A stretch of DNA of 18,877 bases, taken from Aalborg-AAW-1 sp964458335 (GTDB taxonomy: Bacteria > Patescibacteriota > Gracilibacteria > Absconditabacterales > Absconditicoccaceae). This document shows positions 1-7,630 of this stretch, piece by piece. Position numbers and translations under genes: made by a program. Each line of letters opens with the position of its first letter. The first letter of the stretch is position 1. Location: contig CAYWIJ010000018.1 of the NCBI GenBank assembly GCA_964458335.1, positions 1 to 18,877 on the forward strand, given 5' to 3'. The notes below the pieces were generated by a model. That model saw nothing but the letters and a program-made list of their open reading frames with translations, had not been told where the DNA came from and ran no database searches.

Positions 1-1235
1 CCCTGTTTTGAGGCGGTTTCAAGCTTTTCAACTCTTTCTATCAAAGTTTTAATTCCTGCTGATTCTCTTTTCAGAGTTTCATTTTCTTCTTTCAGTTCTT
101 TAATCTGTTTATTCTGCTCAATAGAATATAAAGTAAGCTCTTCTATCTTTTGTAAAAGTTTAATCTGGAATTCTCCGATATTTACTCCCTCTTTTTCCAT
201 TTCCTTTGCAGAAGCAATCTCAGGAAGGTGTTTTTTCTCTTTGATATGCTTTTCAACTTCTTCAAGCTTTGGCAAGTTATAATCATCTTCAAATACAAAA
301 TCCGCTGTCGGAGCAGTCGTTACTTTTACTTCTGTCGCTTCAAACTTACCGAAGAGTGCCATTTTCCCATCATCCGATAATTTCAAACGGGAAACGCTTT
401 GCGTTCCGTCCGCAGAATAATTCCAGAATTGTAAAGAATTACCGTAGACTCCGGTCATATTATACATCACCCAGTTGTTAAACTGTCCTCCTGTTTTTAA
501 ACTATTCATAATCGAAATTGCTCCCCCCTCATTACTCCCTTTAACAGAGACCAGATTGCCGTTTTGTGATATAAAATTTCCGTTAACGTTTGCACCGTCT
601 GCATTGATGTTAAAAACATTCTTATTGTCTCCTGTGTTTGAAATAACATTGAAGTTTATTGTATTTTCTAATAATCTCATATAAGAGCCGCCTATGGAAG
701 CATTAATCCGCTGGAAAGCAGCTCCGTTAAAATAATTTCTTACATTATTCCCGATTCCCGTGCCGCTATACGTGGAACCTGGTTCAGAAGCCCACAAAGT
801 CAGATTTGCCTCCGGATTTCCTCCGTTGTCTGCACGCAGCAGGAAAGTCGAATTTGAGTGCCCTCCGGTAATGGTCATCCTTTCGACAGCAGAAGCTCCT
901 CCTATTCCAACTCTTCCGTCTGCATCTTCCATCAGAATTTTGCTCCACCCTTGAAAGAGATTGTTCTCATCTATCTTCCGAAACCATAAATTCTGGTCAA
1001 AAAAGCTTCCTGAAAACTGCATTGCATATTGAGGATTATTATGACGCGTATCCAGCAAATACCACCAACCAGTTGCTCCTGAAGGATAATTTACAGGAGT
1101 AGGAGTTTGGAAAAAACCGCTGTTTGTACCGCCCGAAGTTATACTGGCATCATTCCTGGTTCCGATGGTGATTTCCTGAGAAAAGAAAAAAGCACTGCAG
1201 AACAGTAATCCTATTTTTATAATTCTTGTTTTCAT
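1..1235 (-). CDS. Tail-fibre-like exported protein with pyocin-knob-like N-terminus and C-terminal coiled coil (partial, 3' end cut)
   Basis: The frame stays open from an ATG at 1235 to the left window edge, giving 411 residues without the C-terminus. Residues 1-19 are a signal peptide (MKTRIIKIGLLFCSAFFFSQ, cleavage near the SQ). Residues about 55-105 contain GWWYLLDTRHNN and WFRKI...GWSKIL, which resemble the pyocin-knob fold of phage and R-type pyocin fibres. From about residue 305 the pattern (FVFEDDYNLPKLEEVEKHI, then KHLPEI) matches the C-terminal segment common in flavobacterial tail-fibre-domain proteins, followed by a heptad-rich coiled coil from about 350. It is probably a trimeric fibrous surface or secreted protein. 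It starts 22 bp after the stop of the RHS-like gene, so it is probably the last known gene of that operon. The family call is by pattern; the exact role is unknown. No in-frame TGA is present. Confidence 0.7.
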   Translation of the reverse strand, partial: MKTRIIKIGLLFCSAFFFSQEITIGTRNDASITSGGTNSGFFQTPTPVNYPSGATGWWYLLDTRHNNPQYAMQFSGSFFDQNLWFRKIDENNLFQGWSKILMEDADGRVGIGGASAVERMTITGGHSNSTFLLRADNGGNPEANLTLWASEPGSTYSGTGIGNNVRNYFNGAAFQRINASIGGSYMRLLENTINFNVISNTGDNKNVFNINADGANVNGNFISQNGNLVSVKGSNEGGAISIMNSLKTGGQFNNWVMYNMTGVYGNSLQFWNYSADGTQSVSRLKLSDDGKMALFGKFEATEVKVTTAPTADFVFEDDYNLPKLEEVEKHIKEKKHLPEIASAKEMEKEGVNIGEFQIKLLQKIEELTLYSIEQNKQIKELKEENETLKRESAGIKTLIERVEKLETASKQ

Positions 1236-1257
1236 TACCTTAATTTTTGTGTTATAA

Positions 1258-4200
1258 TTAGTGTTTATAGTTGTATTTGTATTCTTTTAAAATATTGCCG
1301 TTAATGTCCGTTACTTTTTCAAGGCGGTTTGCGGTATCGTATATGTAATATTCCCGGATGCCGCTCGGTGGGGTAATACTCCTCACTCCAATTAACGGAT
1401 CATAAGTGTAGGTCGTAATCTGGTAATCCTTAAAATCGTTACTTTTTCTTAAGTTATCTAATGCTGTTAATAGATTAGTTTCATCATTGTTCGGAAGCTG
1501 TACTGCATCGGTATCGGATGCGGAAATAATTGCCGTTACCAAAGAATGGGTTTTGATATTATCATATAATACCCCCTCAATCTTGGCAATAGGTTGAGAC
1601 TGATTATAACCCCAGATAATCGCAACAGGAATGCCATTTCCATTTGCAGCAGGTTTTAGAGTATATTGAAGTATATTGCCTTTGGAATCGTAATAGTTAT
1701 ATTCCACCTCTTTGTTCATTCCTCCTGTTGGCTCAATATCTTTGCTAAGCACACTGAAAGGCAGTGGAAAATCTTTATTTTCAATATTATTCACAATTCT
1801 TTGCTTTGCTTCTGCTTCTGTTGCTGGATAATTTGTCAATGTTTTCGAAATAGTAACCCCTTCCTTTTTTACTTCGGTTTCCAAAGGAATACCGATGATG
1901 TTCTTTTCTTTTAAATAATTGTTTAAATCATGAGCATATTTATAATGCTGTGAAGTATTTACACCGCTTCCTACAACAGAGGTGGTCTGACTCTCCGGAA
2001 ATATATGCTGAGGAGGATTTGTGTATGCGGTTGTCTGTTCGGTTACTACCGTAGGTTGGCTGTTGACATAATCTGTCGTTGTCGTTTTGACGCTTTTGAT
2101 CCAATAATTTTCTAATCCAAATGGATTATATTCAAACTTAACTATGGACATTGGTCCTAAAACACTACAATCTGTCGTCTCTGAAGTAATAGGAATTATC
2201 TCAAGACCTACTCCCATAATATTTTCTGATACTGAATTAGTAGGTGAATATTTATTATTGAAACTATAATCCTTATCATAAAGATTTTCTGTTCTTTTTA
2301 TTAATTCATTTGTAGAATTAAACAGTTGTTCCTCCAAAACAAGTCCCCTATCATACCCTCCTCCTGGCCAAGTTACATTAATAGCACTAGACGCTTCATA
2401 GCTTGTCCCATAATTGTCATTTTGAAATTTAAATTCTTTTCGATATGAATTTTGTGGATTTTTACTATCAACATAATATTCCTGTACATAGTCATATCCC
2501 ACAGATTTCCCCCTGACTGTAGTAGTTTGCCATCCCGGGTTATTTGATGCCCAAAATTCTGTAATTGTAGACTCTCCCATACTATGTGGAAGAACATTAT
2601 TAGGCATTCTCTTAGTAAATCGTGAAACGAATAGTTCTTCTCCCAAATTCTTTCCACTATTTTTCGTGTAAGGAAGAATATGGTTTGCTGTGGGCTCTTT
2701 ATAAGTATATTGTCTCTCAATCTTCCCTCCGTTATTATCCACATATTCTATTTGCTTAATACGAAGTGTTCCTGCTTTTCTTGTGTATAAGGTGTCTATT
2801 GGCGTTTTAGTAACGTCTGTCCAGGAATATTTTGCCTTGCATGTAACATTAGGATTATCCATATCTTTTGTGACCGAGAGGACATAATTTCCAGGCGAAT
2901 CATTTCTTTCAGTTGATCCTACTGTATCACCTTCCTCAGTTGTATTATCCGGTTTTTTTAGTTTCCATACACAATGTCCGTTGGTATTATAGGGCGAAGA
3001 ATAAGTCGTTGTAAATAGAATCTGCTGATTGGATGAATTATCAGTAATTGTAAAAGGCATTTCAATTAGAGGATTTGCTAAATTGTCGGCCTCGACCGGA
3101 ATAAATTCTTCTGCGTAATCATAAACAATTTCCGGCTCAGAAAGGTCAAATTCGTCCGCTTCATATTTAATTTCCGTATACCCTCCTGTGGGATAGGTAA
3201 TCTTCCTTAAATTTCCTAATCTTCCATAATTAATATCCGGGTTTTTATCTGCTCCAAAATATGAAGATGAAATATTTGTAGGAGGAGCATATATAGAATT
3301 AGAAATACTTTTTACTCCATTTTCCTTACCATTGTATACCCCCCAAAAATCTACGTCATTGGAAATGCGGTTTGGCAAGGTCTTTTCAATTTGTGTTGCT
3401 TGGTCATAATATGTTTCATAATATTCTAGTTTATATTCATTGTTGTTTAAATTGTCTCTTACACTGACTAATTTTAGTCTTTTGTCAACTCCAAATAAAT
3501 AAGATGAGTTATAAAAATAATCTGGATAGGAATAATCTTCTTCAAGAATTGTAGGTATTTCTCCAGGAGATTCAAAGTAATCATAGTTGAATGTATAATC
3601 TTTAATAATGTTGTTTGCATTATCTTGAACCGTCATCCCTTTTAGAAATACATCACCTTTAATATCTAATCGCGGTTCTTCATTTTTATTATTGTATGTA
3701 AATAAAATTTTTCCTCCCGGAAATATAATTTCACTTATAGGTTTATCTGTTGATCTAGTATAATTTACACATTTTTCCCTAATAATAGAAGGTGGAGGAG
3801 CTATAACATTATGAGGCTTATAAACGGCTATTCTTTTTTGTGTTGAAACAGATGAAACATAAAATATTTCGACACCACCTGGCATGCCATAGTGGTAATT
3901 AATAAAGTTGTTTTTTTGAGTTGAAATTTTTGTAAGGTGATAATTGGGATCAAAAGGAAATATTAAATTATTATCTTCCCGATAGCATGTATTCCTTGTC
4001 TTTATACTCCCATCAATATGAGAAAAATCATACCTAATACCTGTTTCGTCAGTGATCATCATATCCATTACATTGCCTTTTTTGATCTTGATAGAGTTAT
4101 ATGGCATGGGTACTCCTGTTTCATTTTGAGCATCCAATATAAATTTTCCACTTTTACCATTTAATAGACTGTAAGCAAAAATATCAGGTTTAAGGTCGAT

Positions 4201-4668
4201 TTGAGGTTCAGCTTCCAAATAAGACGTAACTGCTAATGCTTTATAATAATCGCCGGATATTGTGCATGCCGGATATGATATTATTGGATTAAAATTCCAA
4301 TCAATAAGAATATGAGATCTAGAAGTAACATCTCTTGCTCCTATAACTTGTTGAGAAAGTGATGCTCCGGTATTTAATGACCATCCTAATCCTACTCGGC
4401 TTGCCAATTCCCCAACTTTTATCCCGTTTGTAACATAATTTAACTCTATTGGAATACTTATGCCATCTAGGTCAATTGTATACAATGGAATACTAAAGTT
4501 TGCAACGCCTGTATAATTTCCGGGAGGTATATCTATAAACTTAGATAATGCTGCTGCATCAGGTGTTTTAGGAAACATGTCTATTGTACGTTCATATGAT
4601 TTATTTTGGCTTAAAAATTTATTTACCATTAATAAGGCAAAAATTGAAATAATTACTTTTCTCATCAT
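1258..4668 (-). CDS. RHS/YD-repeat-type exported protein, flavobacterial, no toxin tip
   Basis: The product is 1136 aa from the ATG at 4668. A further in-frame ATG at 4695 would add nine residues, overlap the upstream gene and precede the signal peptide with a charged stretch, so I prefer 4668. The N-terminus (MMRKVIISIFALLMVNKFLSQ) is a signal peptide. The body has the spaced aromatic and YD-type pattern of RHS proteins, such as LKLVSVRDNLNNNEYKLEY, YEPTGG-like turns and a C-terminal YIYDTANRLEKVTDINGN. The protein stops right after this last YD-like repeat (ending YKYNYKH), so there is no RHS core signature followed by a variable toxin domain. Flavobacteria carry many such proteins with unknown function. 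The gene starts 4 bp after the upstream stop and is 22 bp from the downstream gene, so it lies in an operon. It has no in-frame TGA and ends in TAA. Confidence 0.75.
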   Translation of the reverse strand: MMRKVIISIFALLMVNKFLSQNKSYERTIDMFPKTPDAAALSKFIDIPPGNYTGVANFSIPLYTIDLDGISIPIELNYVTNGIKVGELASRVGLGWSLNTGASLSQQVIGARDVTSRSHILIDWNFNPIISYPACTISGDYYKALAVTSYLEAEPQIDLKPDIFAYSLLNGKSGKFILDAQNETGVPMPYNSIKIKKGNVMDMMITDETGIRYDFSHIDGSIKTRNTCYREDNNLIFPFDPNYHLTKISTQKNNFINYHYGMPGGVEIFYVSSVSTQKRIAVYKPHNVIAPPPSIIREKCVNYTRSTDKPISEIIFPGGKILFTYNNKNEEPRLDIKGDVFLKGMTVQDNANNIIKDYTFNYDYFESPGEIPTILEEDYSYPDYFYNSSYLFGVDKRLKLVSVRDNLNNNEYKLEYYETYYDQATQIEKTLPNRISNDVDFWGVYNGKENGVKSISNSIYAPPTNISSSYFGADKNPDINYGRLGNLRKITYPTGGYTEIKYEADEFDLSEPEIVYDYAEEFIPVEADNLANPLIEMPFTITDNSSNQQILFTTTYSSPYNTNGHCVWKLKKPDNTTEEGDTVGSTERNDSPGNYVLSVTKDMDNPNVTCKAKYSWTDVTKTPIDTLYTRKAGTLRIKQIEYVDNNGGKIERQYTYKEPTANHILPYTKNSGKNLGEELFVSRFTKRMPNNVLPHSMGESTITEFWASNNPGWQTTTVRGKSVGYDYVQEYYVDSKNPQNSYRKEFKFQNDNYGTSYEASSAINVTWPGGGYDRGLVLEEQLFNSTNELIKRTENLYDKDYSFNNKYSPTNSVSENIMGVGLEIIPITSETTDCSVLGPMSIVKFEYNPFGLENYWIKSVKTTTTDYVNSQPTVVTEQTTAYTNPPQHIFPESQTTSVVGSGVNTSQHYKYAHDLNNYLKEKNIIGIPLETEVKKEGVTISKTLTNYPATEAEAKQRIVNNIENKDFPLPFSVLSKDIEPTGGMNKEVEYNYYDSKGNILQYTLKPAANGNGIPVAIIWGYNQSQPIAKIEGVLYDNIKTHSLVTAIISASDTDAVQLPNNDETNLLTALDNLRKSNDFKDYQITTYTYDPLIGVRSITPPSGIREYYIYDTANRLEKVTDINGNILKEYKYNYKH

Positions 4669-4672
4669 ATTT

Positions 4673-6403
4673 TTACTTTTTAATAATTTTCGCATTCACG
4701 GATTTCTTTTCGGTTTTAGCAGTAACAATGTACACTCCCTGTGGTAAATTTTGGGTGTTAATCTTTGTTACTGCATTCCTGGTTTTTATGGTTTGGAGCT
4801 GTCTTCCGCTCATATCGTGAAGATAGATATCCGCTTCACCAAACTCAAAGTCAATTTCCACATAGCAGTAATCTTCCACAGGATTCGGGTAAATTTTGAG
4901 GTTTTGATTGTCAACTAAATCATCAAAGTCCTTATCGCCCAGTTTCAGAATCTTCCAGTTCTCCTGTCCCAGTTCTTCCGCACTTGTTCCCGCCAAAAGA
5001 TATGTACCGTCATTCTGGAATTTAGCCGATACCAGTCTTTCCGTTTTTTTCTTGTCTTTTCCTGTGATATGCTTTCTCCATTGCTCTTTTCCGTCGGTGT
5101 CGAGATAAAGCATCCAGAATTTTTCATCATCCCTCCTTATTCTTTCCTCTGCCTGTGTATAACCGCCAATTAAAAAACCTTTGTCTTCACTGTAATGGTC
5201 TTTGTTGGTTTTTCTGATAACATCCAGACTCATTGCAACATCTCTGTTTCCGAAGCTGTAGTTTTTCTGCCAGATTTCATTCCCGTCATTATCAAGATTA
5301 ATTACCCAGATATCCGTTCCCTCCTTCAAGTTTTCTCTTTTGTTGCCCGATGATTGACTTCTGCTTTCTCCTGCGATAATATATCCGTTTTGGGTATTGG
5401 CAATGGTTTTAGGACGGTCGTCTTCTGTTCCGCCAAAAGTTTTCTGCCATTCTACATTGGCGTTTTTATCCAATTTTACCACCCAGAAATCTCCTGCTCC
5501 GAAACCTTGTTGCTCGTTGAGCGTTGTCGGTTCTCCGTTCTTATTGCTTGATGATATTGAAAGGTCTAAAATATTCGTTGCCGTATTTTGGGATGAATTA
5601 AGTCGTTTTGATGAGTTGGATGAATTGGAAGATTTTGATTCTCCGGATTTACTTTCGATGAGATTTTTATTTTGCTCTTTCTGTTTTCCGGAAACGTTGT
5701 TTTCAGTCTTTCCAGAGGTGGAATAAATCGCAATCAAACTTCCTCCGTCTTTTGTCGCAATCATTTCCTGTACTTCATCCAGTCCTTTTCCACCAAGAAT
5801 CGTCGTATTGATGAGTTTTCCGTTTTTGTCCAATTTGGAAACAAATACATCTTTTGAACCGAACAGCTCTTTATGGGAATTGATGTTTCCCGTCACAAAA
5901 AATCCTTCATCCATAGACTGCACCACAGATGATGCTTCGTCATTGCTTTTGGTTCCTAATGTTTTCTGCCAAAGCTCGTCTCCGTTTTCATTCAATCTGA
6001 TAATCCAAACATCACTCCCTCCGAGATTATTCTCTTTCTTATCTCCTGACTGATTCGAGTAAGAGGTTCCTGCTAACAAAAATCCACCTTCTCTTGTCGC
6101 TACCGAAGACATCAAATAATCGTGTCTGGTTCCTCCGAAATATTTTCCCCAGACTTTATTCCCCTGCTGGTCTAATTTCAGGACGTGGTAATCGTATCCG
6201 CTGTTTGGCTTATTGCCTATAGCTTCCGGCTTATTGCTTTTAATGGAACTCCCCGATAAAAGGATTTGACGGTCAATCGTAGAAGTCATCGCGGAAAGAA
6301 AATCCTGTGAGGAGGAATCAAAATCTTTTTGCCAAGTTACTTTCTGTGACTGTATATAGATAATCCCTGACAAAACAGACAAAATGATAGAAAGTTTTTT
6401 CAT
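4673..6403 (-). CDS. T9SS type A sorting-domain protein with repeated propeller-like blades
   Basis: The product is 576 aa from ATG 6403 (MKKLSIILSVLSGIIYIQSQ, a signal peptide). An ATG at 6409 adds only two residues. The body repeats a blade-like unit of the type GGFLLAGTS...GSDVWIIRLNENGDELWQKTLG at least six times, as in beta-propeller-like proteins of Bacteroidota. A Ser/Asn-rich low-complexity linker lies around residues 245-275. The last 75 residues (LKIYPNPVEDY ... LPQGVYIVTAKTEKKSV ... KIIKK) are a classical Por secretion tail (type A), which directs export across the outer membrane by the type IX system and surface attachment or release. This is strong evidence that the left part of the window comes from the Bacteroidota, because T9SS is restricted to that phylum and close relatives. 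It is the first gene of the minus-strand operon. Ligand or activity is unknown. Confidence 0.85.
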   Translation of the reverse strand: MKKLSIILSVLSGIIYIQSQKVTWQKDFDSSSQDFLSAMTSTIDRQILLSGSSIKSNKPEAIGNKPNSGYDYHVLKLDQQGNKVWGKYFGGTRHDYLMSSVATREGGFLLAGTSYSNQSGDKKENNLGGSDVWIIRLNENGDELWQKTLGTKSNDEASSVVQSMDEGFFVTGNINSHKELFGSKDVFVSKLDKNGKLINTTILGGKGLDEVQEMIATKDGGSLIAIYSTSGKTENNVSGKQKEQNKNLIESKSGESKSSNSSNSSKRLNSSQNTATNILDLSISSSNKNGEPTTLNEQQGFGAGDFWVVKLDKNANVEWQKTFGGTEDDRPKTIANTQNGYIIAGESRSQSSGNKRENLKEGTDIWVINLDNDGNEIWQKNYSFGNRDVAMSLDVIRKTNKDHYSEDKGFLIGGYTQAEERIRRDDEKFWMLYLDTDGKEQWRKHITGKDKKKTERLVSAKFQNDGTYLLAGTSAEELGQENWKILKLGDKDFDDLVDNQNLKIYPNPVEDYCYVEIDFEFGEADIYLHDMSGRQLQTIKTRNAVTKINTQNLPQGVYIVTAKTEKKSVNAKIIKK

Positions 6404-6418
6404 AGTCATTTGTATTTT

Positions 6419-6432
6419 TTTGATTAATCAAA
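6419..6432. promoter_or_regulatory. 14-bp perfect palindrome, possible operator
   Basis: TTTGATTAATCAAA reads the same on both strands. It lies in the leader of the T9SS-protein operon, downstream of its predicted promoter and close to the divergent XRE-type regulator. Such a site could bind a dimeric HTH protein, but it is AT-rich and a chance palindrome is possible. Confidence 0.25.
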
Positions 6433-6510
6433 TATATTATTTTTTAATAAATCAACAATGTTTTTTTGAAAAGAAAAAGAAACAGCGTATTATTTTTTTG
6501 TTAACTCCTG

Positions 6511-6540
6511 CAAAAATATAAAATATTTTGATTGTAGCAA
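6511..6540 (-). promoter_or_regulatory. Bacteroidota-type promoter for the T9SS-RHS-fibre operon
   Basis: On the minus strand TTG (6540-6538) is followed after exactly 19 nt by TATTTTTG (6518-6511). This fits the Bacteroidota housekeeping consensus TTG-N19-TAnnTTTG. It would give a leader of roughly 100 nt before ATG 6403. Confidence 0.55.
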
Positions 6541-6584
6541 TATAAGGTTGCGAAAAAGTAAGCAATTCTTTTTCATTTTGCAGA

Positions 6585-6839
6585 GTGCAAAATATAGAAG
6601 AATCGAAAATAATCAGCATTAAAAAAGAAATTCCCGTAAAGTTAGGACGGCAGATAAAGGTGTTTCGGGAAAAGAAAAACTTTTCCCAAAATGATCTTGC
6701 TTTGTTGATGGGAAAAGACAGACAATACATTTATAAAATGGAAAAAGGAATCGTGAATCCTACTATTTCAACAATTGCCCTGCTTTGTCTTGCCCTTGAA
6801 ATTTCAGTTGAAGATTTGGTCAGGGAGCTCACTATTTAA
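6585..6839 (+). CDS. Small XRE-family helix-turn-helix regulator
   Basis: This is an 84-aa protein with a GTG start; the frame is closed upstream by TAA at 6543 and no upstream ATG exists. Residues about 19-78 form an HTH_3 domain: LGRQIKVFREKKNFSQNDLA, then LMGKDRQYIYKMEKGIVNP and TISTIALLCLALEISVEDL. The pattern (FSQxxLA, YIxxxExGxxxP, LxxLAxALxxSxxxL) is typical of Cro/C1-type DNA-binding proteins. It contains only the DNA-binding domain plus a short N-terminal tail, so it probably acts as a dimeric repressor or activator without a ligand domain. It is divergent from the T9SS-protein operon and could control that operon or itself, but its targets are unknown. It ends in TAA. Confidence 0.8.
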   Translation: MQNIEESKIISIKKEIPVKLGRQIKVFREKKNFSQNDLALLMGKDRQYIYKMEKGIVNPTISTIALLCLALEISVEDLVRELTI

Positions 6840-6938
6840 ATAAATATTATTGCTAACATTTATATTTAGATTGTATTTATTGTTCGTTATTTTCGTTTTT
6901 TCACCAAAAAATCTTTGGTTTAAATTTTATACTACTTT

Positions 6939-7118
6939 TTACAACTCAGTATCTAAACCATATAGTACCTCCTGATGTTTGGTCAGCTTATAGTACGTGT
7001 CAAAAAATCTCTTGTTTTGAAAGTACGAAAACTGTATAATAGAGGTTAATATTTTGAAATCAAGGTTACTCACCAAAGAACTCAACAGTTCGAAATCCTC
7101 CCGAAGCTCCTTGATCTT
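6939..7118 (-). pseudogene. Orphan 59-codon frame, possible 3' remnant of a truncated gene
   Basis: Reading leftward, an open frame gives KELREDFELLSSLVSNLDF and later FDTYYKLTKHQEVLYGLDTEL before TAA at 6941-6939. The frame has no good start codon; upstream come a TGA (7121-7119) and a TAA (7154-7152). The composition (amphipathic helices, aromatic-rich end) looks protein-like, and the 5' part would be missing at the boundary between the two genome types. I do not recognise the family. A chance open frame is possible. Confidence 0.25.
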
Positions 7119-7156
7119 TCAGATATTCAGGGAGTAAAGCACGCCTTGATTTTAAA
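7053..7156. repeat. Inverted repeat flanking a 78-bp core at the genome-type boundary
   Basis: The left arm TTTGAAATCAAGG (7053-7065) and the right arm CCTTGATTTTAAA (7144-7156) are complementary at 12 of 13 positions. Just inside, TTACTC (7066-7071) can pair with GAGTAA (7132-7137). The whole could fold as a long stem or be the ends of a small inserted element. It sits where the Bacteroidota-like and code-25 regions meet. Confidence 0.4.
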
Positions 7157-7191
7157 TTATACGATTTACTTGATTTTCTATATGTATGATT

Positions 7192-7287
7192 ATGAAAAAA
7201 CTTCTCACCTGATTTGTCATTGCTGTATTATGACTGTCAATTTTTGGACAAGGAGCGATGATCGATGATTCTTTATCATGGTTGTAG
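7192..7287 (+). pseudogene. Short secreted ORF interrupted by TAG (code 25), probably degenerate
   Basis: With TGA read as glycine, ATG 7192 gives a signal-peptide-like sequence (MKKLLTGFVIAVLGLSIFG, with two UGA codons) and continues for 31 residues to TAG at 7285-7287. The same frame then stays open, with three more TGA codons, to TAA at 7423-7425. This could be a 31-residue secreted peptide or a longer gene broken by a stop or frameshift. It is the leftmost sequence that behaves as code 25. No promoter is evident and the upstream region changes genome type. I do not recognise a family. Confidence 0.35.
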
Positions 7288-7524
7288 TCGCACTGGAGAA
7301 TGATGAACTTGAATAACCAAGATAGAAACATGGAATACAAAGAGTTGAATCGTCTCAATTATGATTCTTGAGAGTTAATGACAAATTGAATCTTATACAG
7401 ACACTCCAGTAAATATTGATGGTAAAAAAAATATTTATTTATTCTTATACTCCTTTAGCAAATAATAGGTCAAAAGATATAAAAAAGATAATTAGCTCCC
7501 TTAAATTATAATTCTACTATCAAA

Positions 7525-7549
7525 TCTGTCCTACGTGGCAGGTTTTTTT
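7525..7549 (+). terminator. Short hairpin plus T7 tract, putative intrinsic terminator
   Basis: CTG(T)CC pairs with GGCAG around the loop TACGT and is followed by seven T (7543-7549). The stem is short and has one bulge, so it is a modest candidate. It would end transcription of the broken ORF before secD. The rest of 7426-7560 is AT-rich with no gene visible. Confidence 0.4.
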
Positions 7550-7560
7550 CTTACTTTGAC

Positions 7561-7589
7561 TTGTAATCAAGAGTACGCTTGCGTATAGT
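7561..7589 (+). promoter_or_regulatory. Putative sigma70 promoter of secD
   Basis: TTGTAA (7561-7566) and TATAGT (7584-7589) are 17 bp apart. Transcription would begin near 7596, leaving a leader of about 35 nt. The spacing and leader length match the other promoters in this half of the window. Confidence 0.45.
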
Positions 7590-7630
7590 CTGAAGTAATA
7601 CTTTTTTATATTTATCAATCAGCACAACGA

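Noticed and set aside
1666..6053. Several plus-strand open frames opposite the T9SS and RHS genes
   Set aside because: They are short, lack recognisable domains and lie antisense to well-supported long coding sequences.
7085..7115. tRNA-like T-arm (GTTCGAAATCC)
   Set aside because: The flanking bases do not form the five-pair T stem, and no acceptor, D or anticodon arm surrounds it.
7050..7140. Transposase remnant (plus frame EILPKLLDLSDIQG, ISAs1-like; minus frame LLPEYLKDQG, ISAon1-like)
   Set aside because: The matches are about ten residues long and occur on opposite strands over the same bases, so they cannot both be real, and neither extends further.
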